A stretch of 36,227 nt of DNA from Clostridia bacterium (lineage in GTDB: Bacteria; Bacillota; Clostridia; Oscillospirales; Acutalibacteraceae). Position numbers and translations under genes: made by a program. Below, in pieces: positions 15,479 to 23,433 of the stretch. Position 1 is the stretch's first letter. Every line of letters begins with the position of its first letter. The notes beneath the pieces were generated by a model. That model was not told where the DNA came from. It worked only from the letters and a program-made list of their open reading frames with translations, and made no database searches. Where the stretch lies: assembly GCA_017380615.1 (NCBI GenBank), contig JAFODQ010000066.1, forward strand, positions 1-36,227, given 5' to 3'.

Positions 15479-16318
15479 ATGTTAAAATCCACAGCAAAGA
15501 ACAAAGCGAATTGTCAGATTCAGCTTTTACCTCACCAGGATATTTTACCCAATCCCTTTCAGCCCAGAGTGAGATTCGATTTCAATGAGCTTGAGGGTCT
15601 TGCAATCTCAATCCGGACAAACGGAATTCTTCAGCCAATAAATGTCAGACGCCTTCAGGATGGAAAGTTTGAGCTTATCTCCGGTGAAAGACGTTTGAGA
15701 GCAGCACGAATGGTAGGAATAACAAAAATTCCATGTGTTGTTATGGATGTTTCGGACGAGCAATCGGCACTGTTTGCTATTATTGAAAATGTGCAAAGAC
15801 AAAATCTTGATTTTTTTGAAGAGGCTGTTGCCATTGAGCGACTGATTACGGTTCACAGTCTCACTCAGGAGGAAATTGCCAAGAAGCTGGGAAAGGCGCA
15901 GTCAACCCTTTCAAACAAGCTGAGGCTTCTTCGGTTGCCCGAGGAATTGCGTGACAGAATTTCTTGTGCAGGTCTAACGGAACGCCATGCAAGAGCTCTG
16001 CTGCAGCTTCCGGATAACTCCGTGAGAGGAAAAGTGCTTGATATTGTTATTGAACGGCACCTGAATGTTTCCGAAACGGAACGCCTTGTGGCAGATGCCC
16101 TTCGCAAGAGAAAAGCCAAGAACAAGCCATCTCTTAAGGGTTATAAGGACATGAGGATTTTCCTGAACACCCTCAATCACGCTGTTGATGTTATTCGCAG
16201 AGCGGGAATTGAAGCAGACACAGCAAAAAGCGAAACTGATGAATATTTTGAATATGTAATCCGTATCTCCAAGCCTGATGAAATATCAACGCTTACCGTT
16301 ACAACTCAGGCAGTTTGA
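15479..16318 (+). CDS. noc: Nucleoid occlusion protein Noc (ParB family)
   Basis: A 279-residue ParB-type CTP-dependent DNA clamp. The N-terminal domain has PNPFQPRVRFD (about 25-35) and the CTP-binding GERRLRAARMVG (about 69-80), then ALFAIIENVQRQNLDFFEEA and a helix-turn-helix TQEEIAKKLGKAQSTLSNKLRLL (split as about 125-147). The C-terminal MRIFLNTLNHAVDVIRRAG segment fits Noc rather than Spo0J. It lies after rsmG as in Bacillus, but parA (soj) does not follow. The N-terminus before PNPFQPR is only about 24 residues, shorter than in B. subtilis Noc, and I see no clear amphipathic membrane-binding helix. AGGAG is 8 bases before the ATG. Confidence 0.8.
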   Translation: MLKSTAKNKANCQIQLLPHQDILPNPFQPRVRFDFNELEGLAISIRTNGILQPINVRRLQDGKFELISGERRLRAARMVGITKIPCVVMDVSDEQSALFAIIENVQRQNLDFFEEAVAIERLITVHSLTQEEIAKKLGKAQSTLSNKLRLLRLPEELRDRISCAGLTERHARALLQLPDNSVRGKVLDIVIERHLNVSETERLVADALRKRKAKNKPSLKGYKDMRIFLNTLNHAVDVIRRAGIEADTAKSETDEYFEYVIRISKPDEISTLTVTTQAV

Positions 16319-16322
16319 TTCG

Positions 16323-16449
16323 GTATAATCTCCGAAAGGAGTTTATATATAGTGGGAGTCATCCCACAAGCCATATCTTTCTCTTTCACACCCCACATCC
16401 ACAAAAGCGGAAGGGCATTGCCGAAAGGCAATGCTCTTCTGCTTTTTTG
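16323..16449 (+). terminator. Structured 3' region of noc ending in a strong terminator
   Basis: Three hairpins follow the noc stop. CTCC-GAAA-GGAG is at 16330-16341, GTGGGA-GTCA-TCCCAC at 16352-16367, and an 18-bp stem with GAAA loop (16405-16422 with 16427-16444) is followed by TTTTTTGTTTTT. The last is a convincing terminator. A TATAAT at 16323-16328 could start a short separate RNA, though no good -35 is seen. Confidence 0.7.
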
Positions 16450-16464
16450 TTTTTGTGAGCTTCG

Positions 16465-16555
16465 GCGAATAGCTTCGCCTTGCCTTCTCGCAGTATCTTC
16501 ATACAGCGTCGAAGTCAAGTCTTTGCTCTTCATCCGAATCTCGCAAAAAGGTGAG
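16465..16555 (+). repeat. Dispersed repeat, copy B
   Basis: About 91 bp, nearly identical to the copy at 16573-16662 (GCGAATAGCTT, CTCGCAGTATCTTCATACAG, GCTCTTCATCCGAATC in that order). Reading frames across it on either strand (including one with a repeated LYEDTARRQG peptide) are a by-product of the repeat. Confidence 0.8.
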
Positions 16556-16572
16556 TTGGTGTCAGGGGAGTT

Positions 16573-16662
16573 GCGAATAGCTTTGCCTTGCCTTCTCGCA
16601 GTATCTTCATACAGCGTCGAAGTCAAATAGTCGCTCTTCATCCGAATCTTGCAAAGGGTGAG
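16573..16662 (+). repeat. Dispersed repeat, copy C
   Basis: Direct tandem partner of 16465-16555, start-to-start distance 108 bp, with about ten base differences. It shares the hairpin-like core around GTATCTTCATAC with copies A and D. Confidence 0.8.
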
Positions 16663-16689
16663 GTTTGGATATTATAGTTAACAAAAACA

Positions 16690-16717
16690 AACCCACCATC
16701 TCAAGAGGTGGTGGGTT
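16690..16717 (-). terminator. Terminator of the TIR-RCC1 gene
   Basis: A 12-bp stem with one G-T pair (16690-16701 with 16706-16717); on the minus strand TTTGTTTTTG follows. It resembles the terminator at 19680-19706 after the paralogous gene, with the same CCACC core. Confidence 0.85.
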
Positions 16718-16742
16718 AATCTGCTTGTTATTCGATTATGCT

Positions 16743-19574
16743 TTATTTGTTGTCGGGCAGTTGGATGTTTTTCCAGTCTGATACATCACAGGCACCATCA
16801 TCATTGTCACCTGCAGCAACAACACTTCCGTCGGATTTTAAGCCTAAGGTACGGTCACTACCTGCAAAAACTGCCACAATATCTGTCCAATCCTTCACAT
16901 CGCATTGGCCATCATAGTCACAAAAATCATTAGGTTTTGAAAAATCTGTGGCAACAACTGTTCCATCAGATTTCAATCCCACAGTATGATTGGTGCCTGC
17001 AGAAATTGCTACTATGTCTGCCCATTCTTTAACATTGCATTGACCGCTGTTTCTGCGAAGAGTTGAAGCTTTAAAATTAGTTGCAACAACTGTTCCATCA
17101 GATTTCAATCCGACCGTATGAGCATAACCTGCGGAAATTGCTACTATATCTGTCCAACCATTAACACAGCACTGACCAAATTCATCAGAACCTGTAGCGA
17201 CAACCGTTCCATCTGCTTTCAACCCGATTGTATGATTTTCACCCGCGGAAATTGCTACTATATCTGTCCAATCATTAACATTACATTGACCCATTTCGTT
17301 ATAACCGACAGCAATAGCTGTTCCGTCGGATTTCATTCCTATAGTATGGCGATCTCCTGCAGAAATTGCTACTATATCTGTCCAATCTGATACATTACAT
17401 TCTCCGTAATAATTGTTACCGACAGCAACAGCTGTTCCGTCGGATTTCAATCCGACTGTATGTGTTGAACCGGTAGAAATCGCTATTATATCTGTCCAAT
17501 TTTGGAGCTTGACCATATTTCTATAAATACTGATAGTGTTCGGAGCTTCTGTGGAAACCACATAGCCATCAGATTTCAATCCTATTGTGTGATATGGGGC
17601 AATGCAAAGAACTTCTTTTGGTGTTGTTTTTCTTAAAATGTCGGAGTAAAGTGTTTTACTGTCTTTAAAATCAACTATTTCTGAAAAAACAGCAAGAGCC
17701 TCTTTGTATTTACCTTCATATGCCAGCTGGGTTGCATAACTATATTTACACTCATTGATCATTTCTGCACTATCTTTGGCACCATTAAGCTCTTCGAAGG
17801 CAGTTATTGCCTCCTTGTATTTACCTTCTTCCATCAAGGCAACAGCATCATTATATTTACTGTTAGGAATTATAATTGTGGTTAAAACAATAACAAAAAT
17901 AAGCACAACTGCAGCAATGGGTGTAATAATCACTGAAAGCCTTCGTTTTTTCTTGGCTCGTGCCTCAGCAGCCTTATGCAGCTCCGCTGTTCTTCGTTCT
18001 TTTTCTAATCTTTCAGCCTCTGCTTTAGCCTTGATTTCTTCAATTCTCTTTCTGCAAACAAGAATCTGATCGTCAGCATCCTTCCAACCGGGAACTGTTT
18101 CTAAAAGAGTAATTGCAGACTGATAGTTTGCGGGGTTTTCTCCACGCATCTGATTCTTCGCCTGAAGAATAACCTCGTCTTTTCTTGCCTCTTCACCCAG
18201 CTCAAAGCATTGCTCGGATTTCAGATTTGCGTCACTGTAATCCTTGACCTCCTGAAACATAAAGCCTGCATTTTCGAACATCTGCTCGGTAGTGGCGTGC
18301 TCCATTATCTCGAGAGCCTTTTTGTAGATATCTCTTTTGCGATTCTCTTCGTTTCGCCTTACGATAATATCGTTACATTTCTTAACCTGCTCTTTGAGCT
18401 CCTTGTCTGCAAAGCGCATTATTTTGAGGTAGTTATTGTTATCACTGAAGGAGTTGGGAATCTCACTCAGAGCATCAAGGCTTCTGACTCTCAGATCTGC
18501 AAGAAGCTTGCAAAGATATGATTTTGCATTTTCCGGATCAGTATTTAAAACCTGCTCGCAGAATTCATCTGCACGGGAGAAGTCACCATCCTCAAGAAAC
18601 ATAAATGCTCTTTTGAGAAGCGGCTCAATCTGTGTGCTACCCTGGTTGATAACAACTGTTTCCTTGATGGTTGTTTTTTCTGTATCCACAAGCTTGCCGA
18701 TACCACGCAGTAAATCCTGCATATAGCCGATTTTGCCCATATCCTGCGATTGAAGATACTGAAACTCCTCAGGCATATCGTATGGTGAAATGTCTTTATA
18801 AACAGGGATAAGCGTTTTATCCTTGCCTGCTTCAATAAGGGAGATGAATCTGCTCCATTCATTCTTCACCCACACAGCATTGAAATTCTCTTTTGCTGTA
18901 CCTACCACGAGCATAACCCTTGCAGAATTAAGTGCTGCAAATATGTATGGTTCATAGGCAGAGCCCAGCTTATCCTCAAGGGTTATTCTTGAGAAAAACA
19001 CCTTGTAGCCCTCTTTTATGAGCGCTGTGTAAATTTCCTGTGCATAAACGCTGTCCGGTGTTCTGTTACCGTCAGAGTCTGTTTCTTTATAGCAGATGAA
19101 CACATCAAAAGGAGCTTCCTTTTGAGAAATGGAGAGTATGCCCTTCTGGATTTTATCAATGCAGGAAGCTTCTTCCTCATAAATTTCTTTCTGATAAGGG
19201 TTTGCAAATTCAGTTGCTTTTTTGTAGTTTTCATCCTCAAAAATGGAGGTGAATTGTGCACGGTTAACTGTGGGGATTCTCTTGTGCGATCTGGGATCCT
19301 CAACATATTCAATGCCATAGCGGCACAGCACAATTCCCCAGTAAGCCTCACTGTCTGTGTTGTCCTCACTGAGAATCATTTCATATATACCCATTGCCTT
19401 GTCAAATTCATTTTCGCGACGGAAATAGTTTGCTCTGTCGTGAAGCTGAATCCGCTTATTATCATCAAGCTTCGGCAGTGTCTGCTTGGTGCGACAGTAG
19501 TCGCAAACTGCAATGCGTTCGTTTTCGCTTATTGTAAGTGAACCGCCACACATTTTACATTTCAAAATTGTCAT
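16743..19574 (-). CDS. Zinc ribbon-TIR-TM-RCC1 propeller protein
   Basis: A 943-residue single-pass protein. Residues 4-30 form a CxxC/CxxC zinc ribbon (Cys 6, 9, 24, 27). A short helical-repeat region follows, then a TIR domain (about 155-295: PFDVFICYKE, EGYKVFFSRITLEDKLG, WVKNEWSRF). The Glu of LEDKLG (about 200) aligns with the catalytic Glu of SARM1-type NADases. Residues 310-540 contain helical TPR-like repeats and a basic coiled region ending KKKRR. One membrane helix spans about 549-570, so by the positive-inside rule the N-terminal part is cytoplasmic and the C-terminal part outside. The C-terminus has seven RCC1-type repeats (about 660-943, HTVGLKSDGTVVA...), fitting a seven-bladed propeller. 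AGAGG precedes the ATG at 19574; the ATG at 19592 has no RBS. Function is unknown; a signalling receptor or defence NADase is inferred. Confidence 0.85.
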   Translation of the reverse strand: MTILKCKMCGGSLTISENERIAVCDYCRTKQTLPKLDDNKRIQLHDRANYFRRENEFDKAMGIYEMILSEDNTDSEAYWGIVLCRYGIEYVEDPRSHKRIPTVNRAQFTSIFEDENYKKATEFANPYQKEIYEEEASCIDKIQKGILSISQKEAPFDVFICYKETDSDGNRTPDSVYAQEIYTALIKEGYKVFFSRITLEDKLGSAYEPYIFAALNSARVMLVVGTAKENFNAVWVKNEWSRFISLIEAGKDKTLIPVYKDISPYDMPEEFQYLQSQDMGKIGYMQDLLRGIGKLVDTEKTTIKETVVINQGSTQIEPLLKRAFMFLEDGDFSRADEFCEQVLNTDPENAKSYLCKLLADLRVRSLDALSEIPNSFSDNNNYLKIMRFADKELKEQVKKCNDIIVRRNEENRKRDIYKKALEIMEHATTEQMFENAGFMFQEVKDYSDANLKSEQCFELGEEARKDEVILQAKNQMRGENPANYQSAITLLETVPGWKDADDQILVCRKRIEEIKAKAEAERLEKERRTAELHKAAEARAKKKRRLSVIITPIAAVVLIFVIVLTTIIIPNSKYNDAVALMEEGKYKEAITAFEELNGAKDSAEMINECKYSYATQLAYEGKYKEALAVFSEIVDFKDSKTLYSDILRKTTPKEVLCIAPYHTIGLKSDGYVVSTEAPNTISIYRNMVKLQNWTDIIAISTGSTHTVGLKSDGTAVAVGNNYYGECNVSDWTDIVAISAGDRHTIGMKSDGTAIAVGYNEMGQCNVNDWTDIVAISAGENHTIGLKADGTVVATGSDEFGQCCVNGWTDIVAISAGYAHTVGLKSDGTVVATNFKASTLRRNSGQCNVKEWADIVAISAGTNHTVGLKSDGTVVATDFSKPNDFCDYDGQCDVKDWTDIVAVFAGSDRTLGLKSDGSVVAAGDNDDGACDVSDWKNIQLPDNK
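16790..17590 (-). repeat. RCC1-coding tandem repeats in the TIR gene
   Basis: Seven degenerate coding repeats of about 114 bp, longer where loops are inserted. The best conserved DNA reads GAAATTGCTACTATATCTGT on the plus strand and codes for TDIVAISAG on the minus strand. It recurs in the paralogous gene at 19724-20836. Confidence 0.75.
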
Positions 19575-19606
19575 AAAATACCTCTGAAGCATAAATATAC
19601 ATTCTA

Positions 19607-19653
19607 ATTATAAATAACATCATTTCTTTTTTCCACTCGCAAATATAACAAAA
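19607..19653 (-). promoter_or_regulatory. Promoter and conserved 27-bp box of the TIR gene
   Basis: On the minus strand a TATAAT (19607-19612) lies 24 bp from TTGCGA (19637-19642). The 27 bp at 19627-19653 are identical to those at 20896-20922 before the paralogue, with the same distance to TATAAT. TGGAAA inside the box is 17 bp from the -10 and may serve as -35. Confidence 0.65.
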
Positions 19654-19679
19654 TATTTATTGAGTTTTTGGGTAAAGAA

Positions 19680-19706
19680 AACCACCATCTGCAAAAGGTG
19701 GTGGTT
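19680..19706 (-). terminator. Terminator of the RCC1-only gene
   Basis: An 11-bp stem with one G-T pair (19680-19690 with 19696-19706), followed on the minus strand by TTTTCTTT. It stands between the stop codon at 19724 and the box of the TIR gene, so the two genes are separate transcription units. Confidence 0.75.
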
Positions 19707-19723
19707 CAAAAGCTGTGATTCGA

Positions 19724-20836
19724 TTATTTATCATCAGGCATTTTAATGTTTTTCCAGCCGGAAACATCGCATTGGCCGTTATCATCATCGCCAACAAAAA
19801 CAATTTCCCCATTGGATTTCAAGCCGATTGTATGACTTCCGCCAGCAGAAATTGCCACTATATCTGTCCATTCAGATACGTCACATTGACTTTCAGTGTT
19901 ATCACCAACAGCTATAACTGTGCCGTCAGATTTCAGACCAACTGTATGGTAATCGCCGGCAGAAATTGCTACTATATCTGTCCATTCAGCCACATCACAC
20001 TGACCCTCGTCATTTTCACCAACAGCAACGACAGTTCCATCTGATTTTAAGCCTACGGTATGGTAATCGCCGGCAGAAATCGCTACTATATCTGTCCATT
20101 CAGCCACATTACAACGACCATATTTTTCGTCACCGACAGCGACAACTGTACCATCGGATTTAAGACCTACTGTATGCCAGCCTCCCGCGGAAATTGCCAC
20201 TATGTCTGTCCATGTGTACACATCACATTGCCCATTATAATCAATGTATCCGTTTTCTTTAAATTCGGTAGCAACAACCGTTCCATCGTTTTTAAGACCT
20301 ACTGTGTGCGTTCCGCCTGCAGAAATGGCTACAATATTTTTCCAGTCACCCACATCGCACCGACCATACATATCACTACCGGCAGCAACAACATGTCCGT
20401 TGTATTTTAAACCAACCGTGTGTGTTCCGCCTGCGGAAATTGCCACTATTTTTCCCCAACCGGTCACGAGACTCTGTTTTGCATCTACTCTGTAAAAATC
20501 TTCTATAATTGGGGTGGCAACAACTTTACCATCTGATTTTAAAGCCACAGTGTGATATTCACCTGCAGAAATTGTTTCTTTAACTGCAATTTCTTCCATT
20601 ATATATGAATAATGTGACTTACTGTCCTTGAAATCTCCAAGTTCTGAAAGAATTGTGAGAGCACTCATATACTCCTTGTTTTCCATCAAGGAAATCGCAT
20701 TGTTATATTTGATACCGGGAATAATAACAGTGACTAAAACAATAGCAAAAACAAGAGCAACAGCAACAACAGAAATAATAATCGGTACAAGCCTTTTGTT
20801 TTGCTTGCCTTCAACGTTAGGTGTTGTCGACAACAT
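19724..20836 (-). CDS. Membrane-anchored RCC1-repeat protein, paralogue of TIR gene
   Basis: A 370-residue protein with a short basic cytoplasmic N-terminus (1-15), one membrane helix (about 16-39), a helical KYNNAISLMENKEYMSAL segment and seven RCC1-type repeats of about 38 residues (about 92-370) predicted to lie outside. It corresponds to the C-terminal half of the neighbouring 943-residue protein, including the membrane helix and the helical spacer, but lacks zinc ribbon and TIR domain. A perfect AAGGAGG site is 7 bases before the ATG. It has its own promoter box and terminator. It may be a co-receptor, decoy or simple duplicate; none of these is shown by the sequence. Confidence 0.85.
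   Translation of the reverse strand: MLSTTPNVEGKQNKRLVPIIISVVAVALVFAIVLVTVIIPGIKYNNAISLMENKEYMSALTILSELGDFKDSKSHYSYIMEEIAVKETISAGEYHTVALKSDGKVVATPIIEDFYRVDAKQSLVTGWGKIVAISAGGTHTVGLKYNGHVVAAGSDMYGRCDVGDWKNIVAISAGGTHTVGLKNDGTVVATEFKENGYIDYNGQCDVYTWTDIVAISAGGWHTVGLKSDGTVVAVGDEKYGRCNVAEWTDIVAISAGDYHTVGLKSDGTVVAVGENDEGQCDVAEWTDIVAISAGDYHTVGLKSDGTVIAVGDNTESQCDVSEWTDIVAISAGGSHTIGLKSNGEIVFVGDDDNGQCDVSGWKNIKMPDDK
19740..20560 (-). repeat. RCC1-coding tandem repeats in the paralogue
   Basis: Seven coding repeats of about 114 bp. Neighbouring units at about 19930-20160 are almost identical, for instance TATGGTAATCGCCGGCAGAA occurs twice 114 bp apart, which suggests recent unit duplication or conversion. 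Confidence 0.75.
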
Positions 20837-20875
20837 AAACTTACCTCCTTGGAATTTATATCAACACATAAAGTG

Positions 20876-20922
20876 ATTATATATCTGTTTGTAATTTTTT
20901 TCCACTCGCAAATATAACAAAA
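20876..20922 (-). promoter_or_regulatory. Promoter and conserved 27-bp box of the RCC1-only gene
   Basis: TATAAT on the minus strand (20876-20881), 24 bp from TTGCGA (20906-20911). The box 20896-20922 is identical to that before the TIR gene, while the DNA between box and -10 has diverged. Confidence 0.65.
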
Positions 20923-20986
20923 ATAAATAATGTTTTTTGTGATTGAAAAAGCTTTTGGGTTTTAAGGTTTTAATTCATATAATCTC

Positions 20987-21015
20987 TTTACATATTTAAT
21001 TTATTAAGGTATAAT
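20987..21015 (+). promoter_or_regulatory. Promoter of prfB
   Basis: TTTACA (20987-20992) and TATAAT (21010-21015) with a 17-bp spacer, about 50 bp before the ATG. Confidence 0.8.
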
Positions 21016-21064
21016 ATTTATTTGTAAAAATATGTAATTAACTAATTTTGAAAGGAATAGTACT

Positions 21065-22174
21065 ATGCTTCAGTTTGAAGAATTACGCCTTGAACTTAAT
21101 GGCTATGAAGATAAGCTTGTTGATTTGGCAGAGGCTCTCGGTCTCAAGAAAATGGTTGCAGAGGTAACCGAGCTTGAGGAGGAGAGTGCTAAGGACGGCT
21201 TCTGGGATGATGTTCAGCGTTCACAGAAAATCACACAGCACATGGCTTCTCTCAAAAATAAAATTAAGGCCTATGAAGATCTTAAGGCAGCTTTTGAGGA
21301 TACACTCACTCTCATTGACCTTGCAGATGAGGAAGAAGATGAAAGCCTCTTCGATGAGTGCCGTCAGAGTGTGGACACATTCATTTCACAGCTTGATGCA
21401 ATGACTCTTTCGACTCTGCTCACAGGTGAATATGATGCAAACAACGCAATTCTTACATTCCATGCAGGTGCAGGCGGAACAGAGGCTCAGGATTGGGCAC
21501 AGATGCTTTTCCGTATGTATAACCGTTGGGGTGAGCGCCATGGCTTCAAGGTTTCAACCCTTGACTATCTTGATGGCGATGAAGCAGGTCTCAAGTCTGC
21601 AGTTATACTCATTGAGGGTGAAAATGCTTACGGCTATATGAAGAGTGAAAGTGGTATTCACCGTCTTGTTCGTGTTTCTCCCTTCGATGCATCTGGCAGA
21701 CGCCACACATCATTTGCCTCTCTTGAGGTTATGCCTGAAATCGATGACAGCATAGAAGTGGATATTGCTCCTGAAGATATCAAGATGGATGTTTATCGTT
21801 CATCCGGTGCAGGTGGTCAGAAGGTTAACAAGACATCCTCTGCTGTTCGTCTTACACATATTCCCACAGGTATCGTTTGCTCCTGTCAGGTTGAAAGAAG
21901 CCAGCATCAGAACCGTGAGGTTGCAATGCGTATGCTTAAATCAAAGCTTATTGAAATCAAAGAGCGTGAGCATCTTGATAAAATCAGTGATATCAAGGGT
22001 GTGCAGAAGGAAATTGCATGGGGTAGCCAGATTCGTTCCTATGTTTTCATGCCATACACTCTTGCCAAGGACCACAGAACAAGCTTTGAAAATGGTAACA
22101 TCAACGCAGTTATGGATGGCGATATTGATGGATTTATCAATGCATATCTCAAAATGCAGGCAAACAAGGAATAA
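21065..22174 (+). CDS. prfB: Peptide chain release factor 2
   Basis: A 369-residue class I release factor that recognises UGA and UAA stop codons. The anticodon-like SPF motif is in VSPFDAS (about 204-210) and the catalytic GGQ is in GAGGQKVNK (about 248-256). The N-terminal helical domain and FWDD (46-49) fit RF2. The frame is uninterrupted from the ATG at 21065: the usual in-frame UGA and programmed +1 frameshift near codon 25 are absent, so this gene lacks that autoregulation. AAAGGAA is 8 bases before the start. The malic enzyme gene begins 3 bases after the stop, so the two are co-transcribed. Confidence 0.95.
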   Translation: MLQFEELRLELNGYEDKLVDLAEALGLKKMVAEVTELEEESAKDGFWDDVQRSQKITQHMASLKNKIKAYEDLKAAFEDTLTLIDLADEEEDESLFDECRQSVDTFISQLDAMTLSTLLTGEYDANNAILTFHAGAGGTEAQDWAQMLFRMYNRWGERHGFKVSTLDYLDGDEAGLKSAVILIEGENAYGYMKSESGIHRLVRVSPFDASGRRHTSFASLEVMPEIDDSIEVDIAPEDIKMDVYRSSGAGGQKVNKTSSAVRLTHIPTGIVCSCQVERSQHQNREVAMRMLKSKLIEIKEREHLDKISDIKGVQKEIAWGSQIRSYVFMPYTLAKDHRTSFENGNINAVMDGDIDGFINAYLKMQANKE

Positions 22175-22176
22175 TT

Positions 22177-23346
22177 ATGGATGTTAAAGAACAATCTTTA
22201 AAAAAACATTACGAGTGGCAGGGGAAGATTGAGGTTGTATCCCGTTGCCCTGTCGAAACCCGAGAGGATATGTCACTTGCATACACTCCCGGTGTTGCAG
22301 AAGCATGTCTTGTGATTAAGGATGATATCAATGAATCCTTCCGTCTCACAAGACGAAGCAACCTTGTGGCTGTTGTCACAGATGGTACTGCAGTTCTGGG
22401 TCTTGGTGATATCGGTCCTGAGGCAGGCATGCCTGTAATGGAAGGCAAGTGTGCATTGTTTAAGGCTTTTGCTGATGTGGATGCTTTCCCTTTGTGCATT
22501 AAATCAAAGGATGTTGATGAAATTGTTAACACAATTTATCTTCTTTCGGGATCCTTTGGTGGTATAAACCTTGAGGATATTGCAGCACCAAGGTGCTTTG
22601 AAATTGAAAAGAAGCTTAAAGAAATCTGTGATATACCTATTTTCCATGATGACCAGCACGGCACTGCTGTTGTGGTGCTTGCAGGTGTACTCAATGCACT
22701 AAAGGTTGTTGGGAAAAATATCAGTGATGTTAAAATTGTTGTAAACGGATTAGGTGCTGCAGGCACGGCAATATCTAAAATGCTTGTTGCCGCAGGTGCG
22801 AAAAATATGGTACTCGTTGATAGGACCGGTATAGTTTCTGCGGATGATGCATCATTGGGAGAGGAAAGACAGAGCCTTGCACGGATTACAAATCCCGAGA
22901 ATCTCACGGGTGACCTTTCCGTTGCAATAAAGGGTGCAGATGTTTTTGTCGGCGTTTCAGCCCCGGGAATTCTTTCGCAGGAAATGGTGAAATCAATGAA
23001 TTCCGATCCAATTGTTTTTGCAATGGCAAATCCCACGCCGGAAATAATGCCCGACCTTGCAAAGGAAGCCGGTGCCAGAATTGTAGGCACAGGCCGTTCA
23101 GATTTTCCTAACCAGATTAACAATGTGCTTGTTTTCCCCGGAATTTTCAGGGGCGCTCTTGATTGCGGTGCAAAGGAAATTTCAGAGGGTATGAAGCTTG
23201 CAGCTGCCTACGCTCTTGCAAATCATATCCCCGAAGCAGAGCTTGATGAAGAAAACATAATCCCATCCGCCTTGGACAGAAGCGTTGCAATGGAGATAGC
23301 GCAGGCTGTTATGGGGGCTGCGGTTGAGGAGAAGATTACAAGATAA
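22177..23346 (+). CDS. Malic enzyme, NAD(P)-dependent
   Basis: A 389-residue oxidative malate decarboxylase giving pyruvate, CO2 and reduced cofactor. Family features are [12 protein letters not shown] (33-44, catalytic Tyr), [19 protein letters not shown] (catalytic Lys), the metal ligands in [15 protein letters not shown] and FHDDQHGTA, and the nucleotide-binding loop [11 protein letters not shown]. Short bacterial type, without a phosphotransacetylase domain. The cofactor cannot be fixed from sequence alone, so no gene symbol is given. RBS AAGGAAT overlaps the prfB end. A terminator follows. Confidence 0.92.
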   Translation: MDVKEQSLKKHYEWQGKIEVVSRCPVETREDMSLAYTPGVAEACLVIKDDINESFRLTRRSNLVAVVTDGTAVLGLGDIGPEAGMPVMEGKCALFKAFADVDAFPLCIKSKDVDEIVNTIYLLSGSFGGINLEDIAAPRCFEIEKKLKEICDIPIFHDDQHGTAVVVLAGVLNALKVVGKNISDVKIVVNGLGAAGTAISKMLVAAGAKNMVLVDRTGIVSADDASLGEERQSLARITNPENLTGDLSVAIKGADVFVGVSAPGILSQEMVKSMNSDPIVFAMANPTPEIMPDLAKEAGARIVGTGRSDFPNQINNVLVFPGIFRGALDCGAKEISEGMKLAAAYALANHIPEAELDEENIIPSALDRSVAMEIAQAVMGAAVEEKITR

Positions 23347-23384
23347 GGTATATATTATATATACAATGTAATATAAGTAAAGAA

Positions 23385-23413
23385 AAACTCACGAGCATTA
23401 AGCTCGTGAGTTT
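23385..23413. terminator. Bidirectional terminator after malic enzyme
   Basis: A perfect 12-bp stem (23385-23396 with 23402-23413, loop ATTAA) between convergent genes. The T-tract is TTTAATTTATTTT on the plus strand and TTTTTCTTTAC-like on the minus strand. Confidence 0.8.
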
Positions 23414-23433
23414 AATTTATTTTATGGAATTTA

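Noticed and set aside
16306..16641. Reading frames with repeated LYEDTARRQG peptide and the frame on the opposite strand
   Set aside because: They arise from two tandem copies of a non-coding dispersed repeat and a terminator, and neither has a ribosome binding site.
19740..20560. Regular ~114-bp repeats considered as a CRISPR-like array
   Set aside because: Repeats stay in frame and code for RCC1 units, with no short constant repeat and unique spacer pattern.
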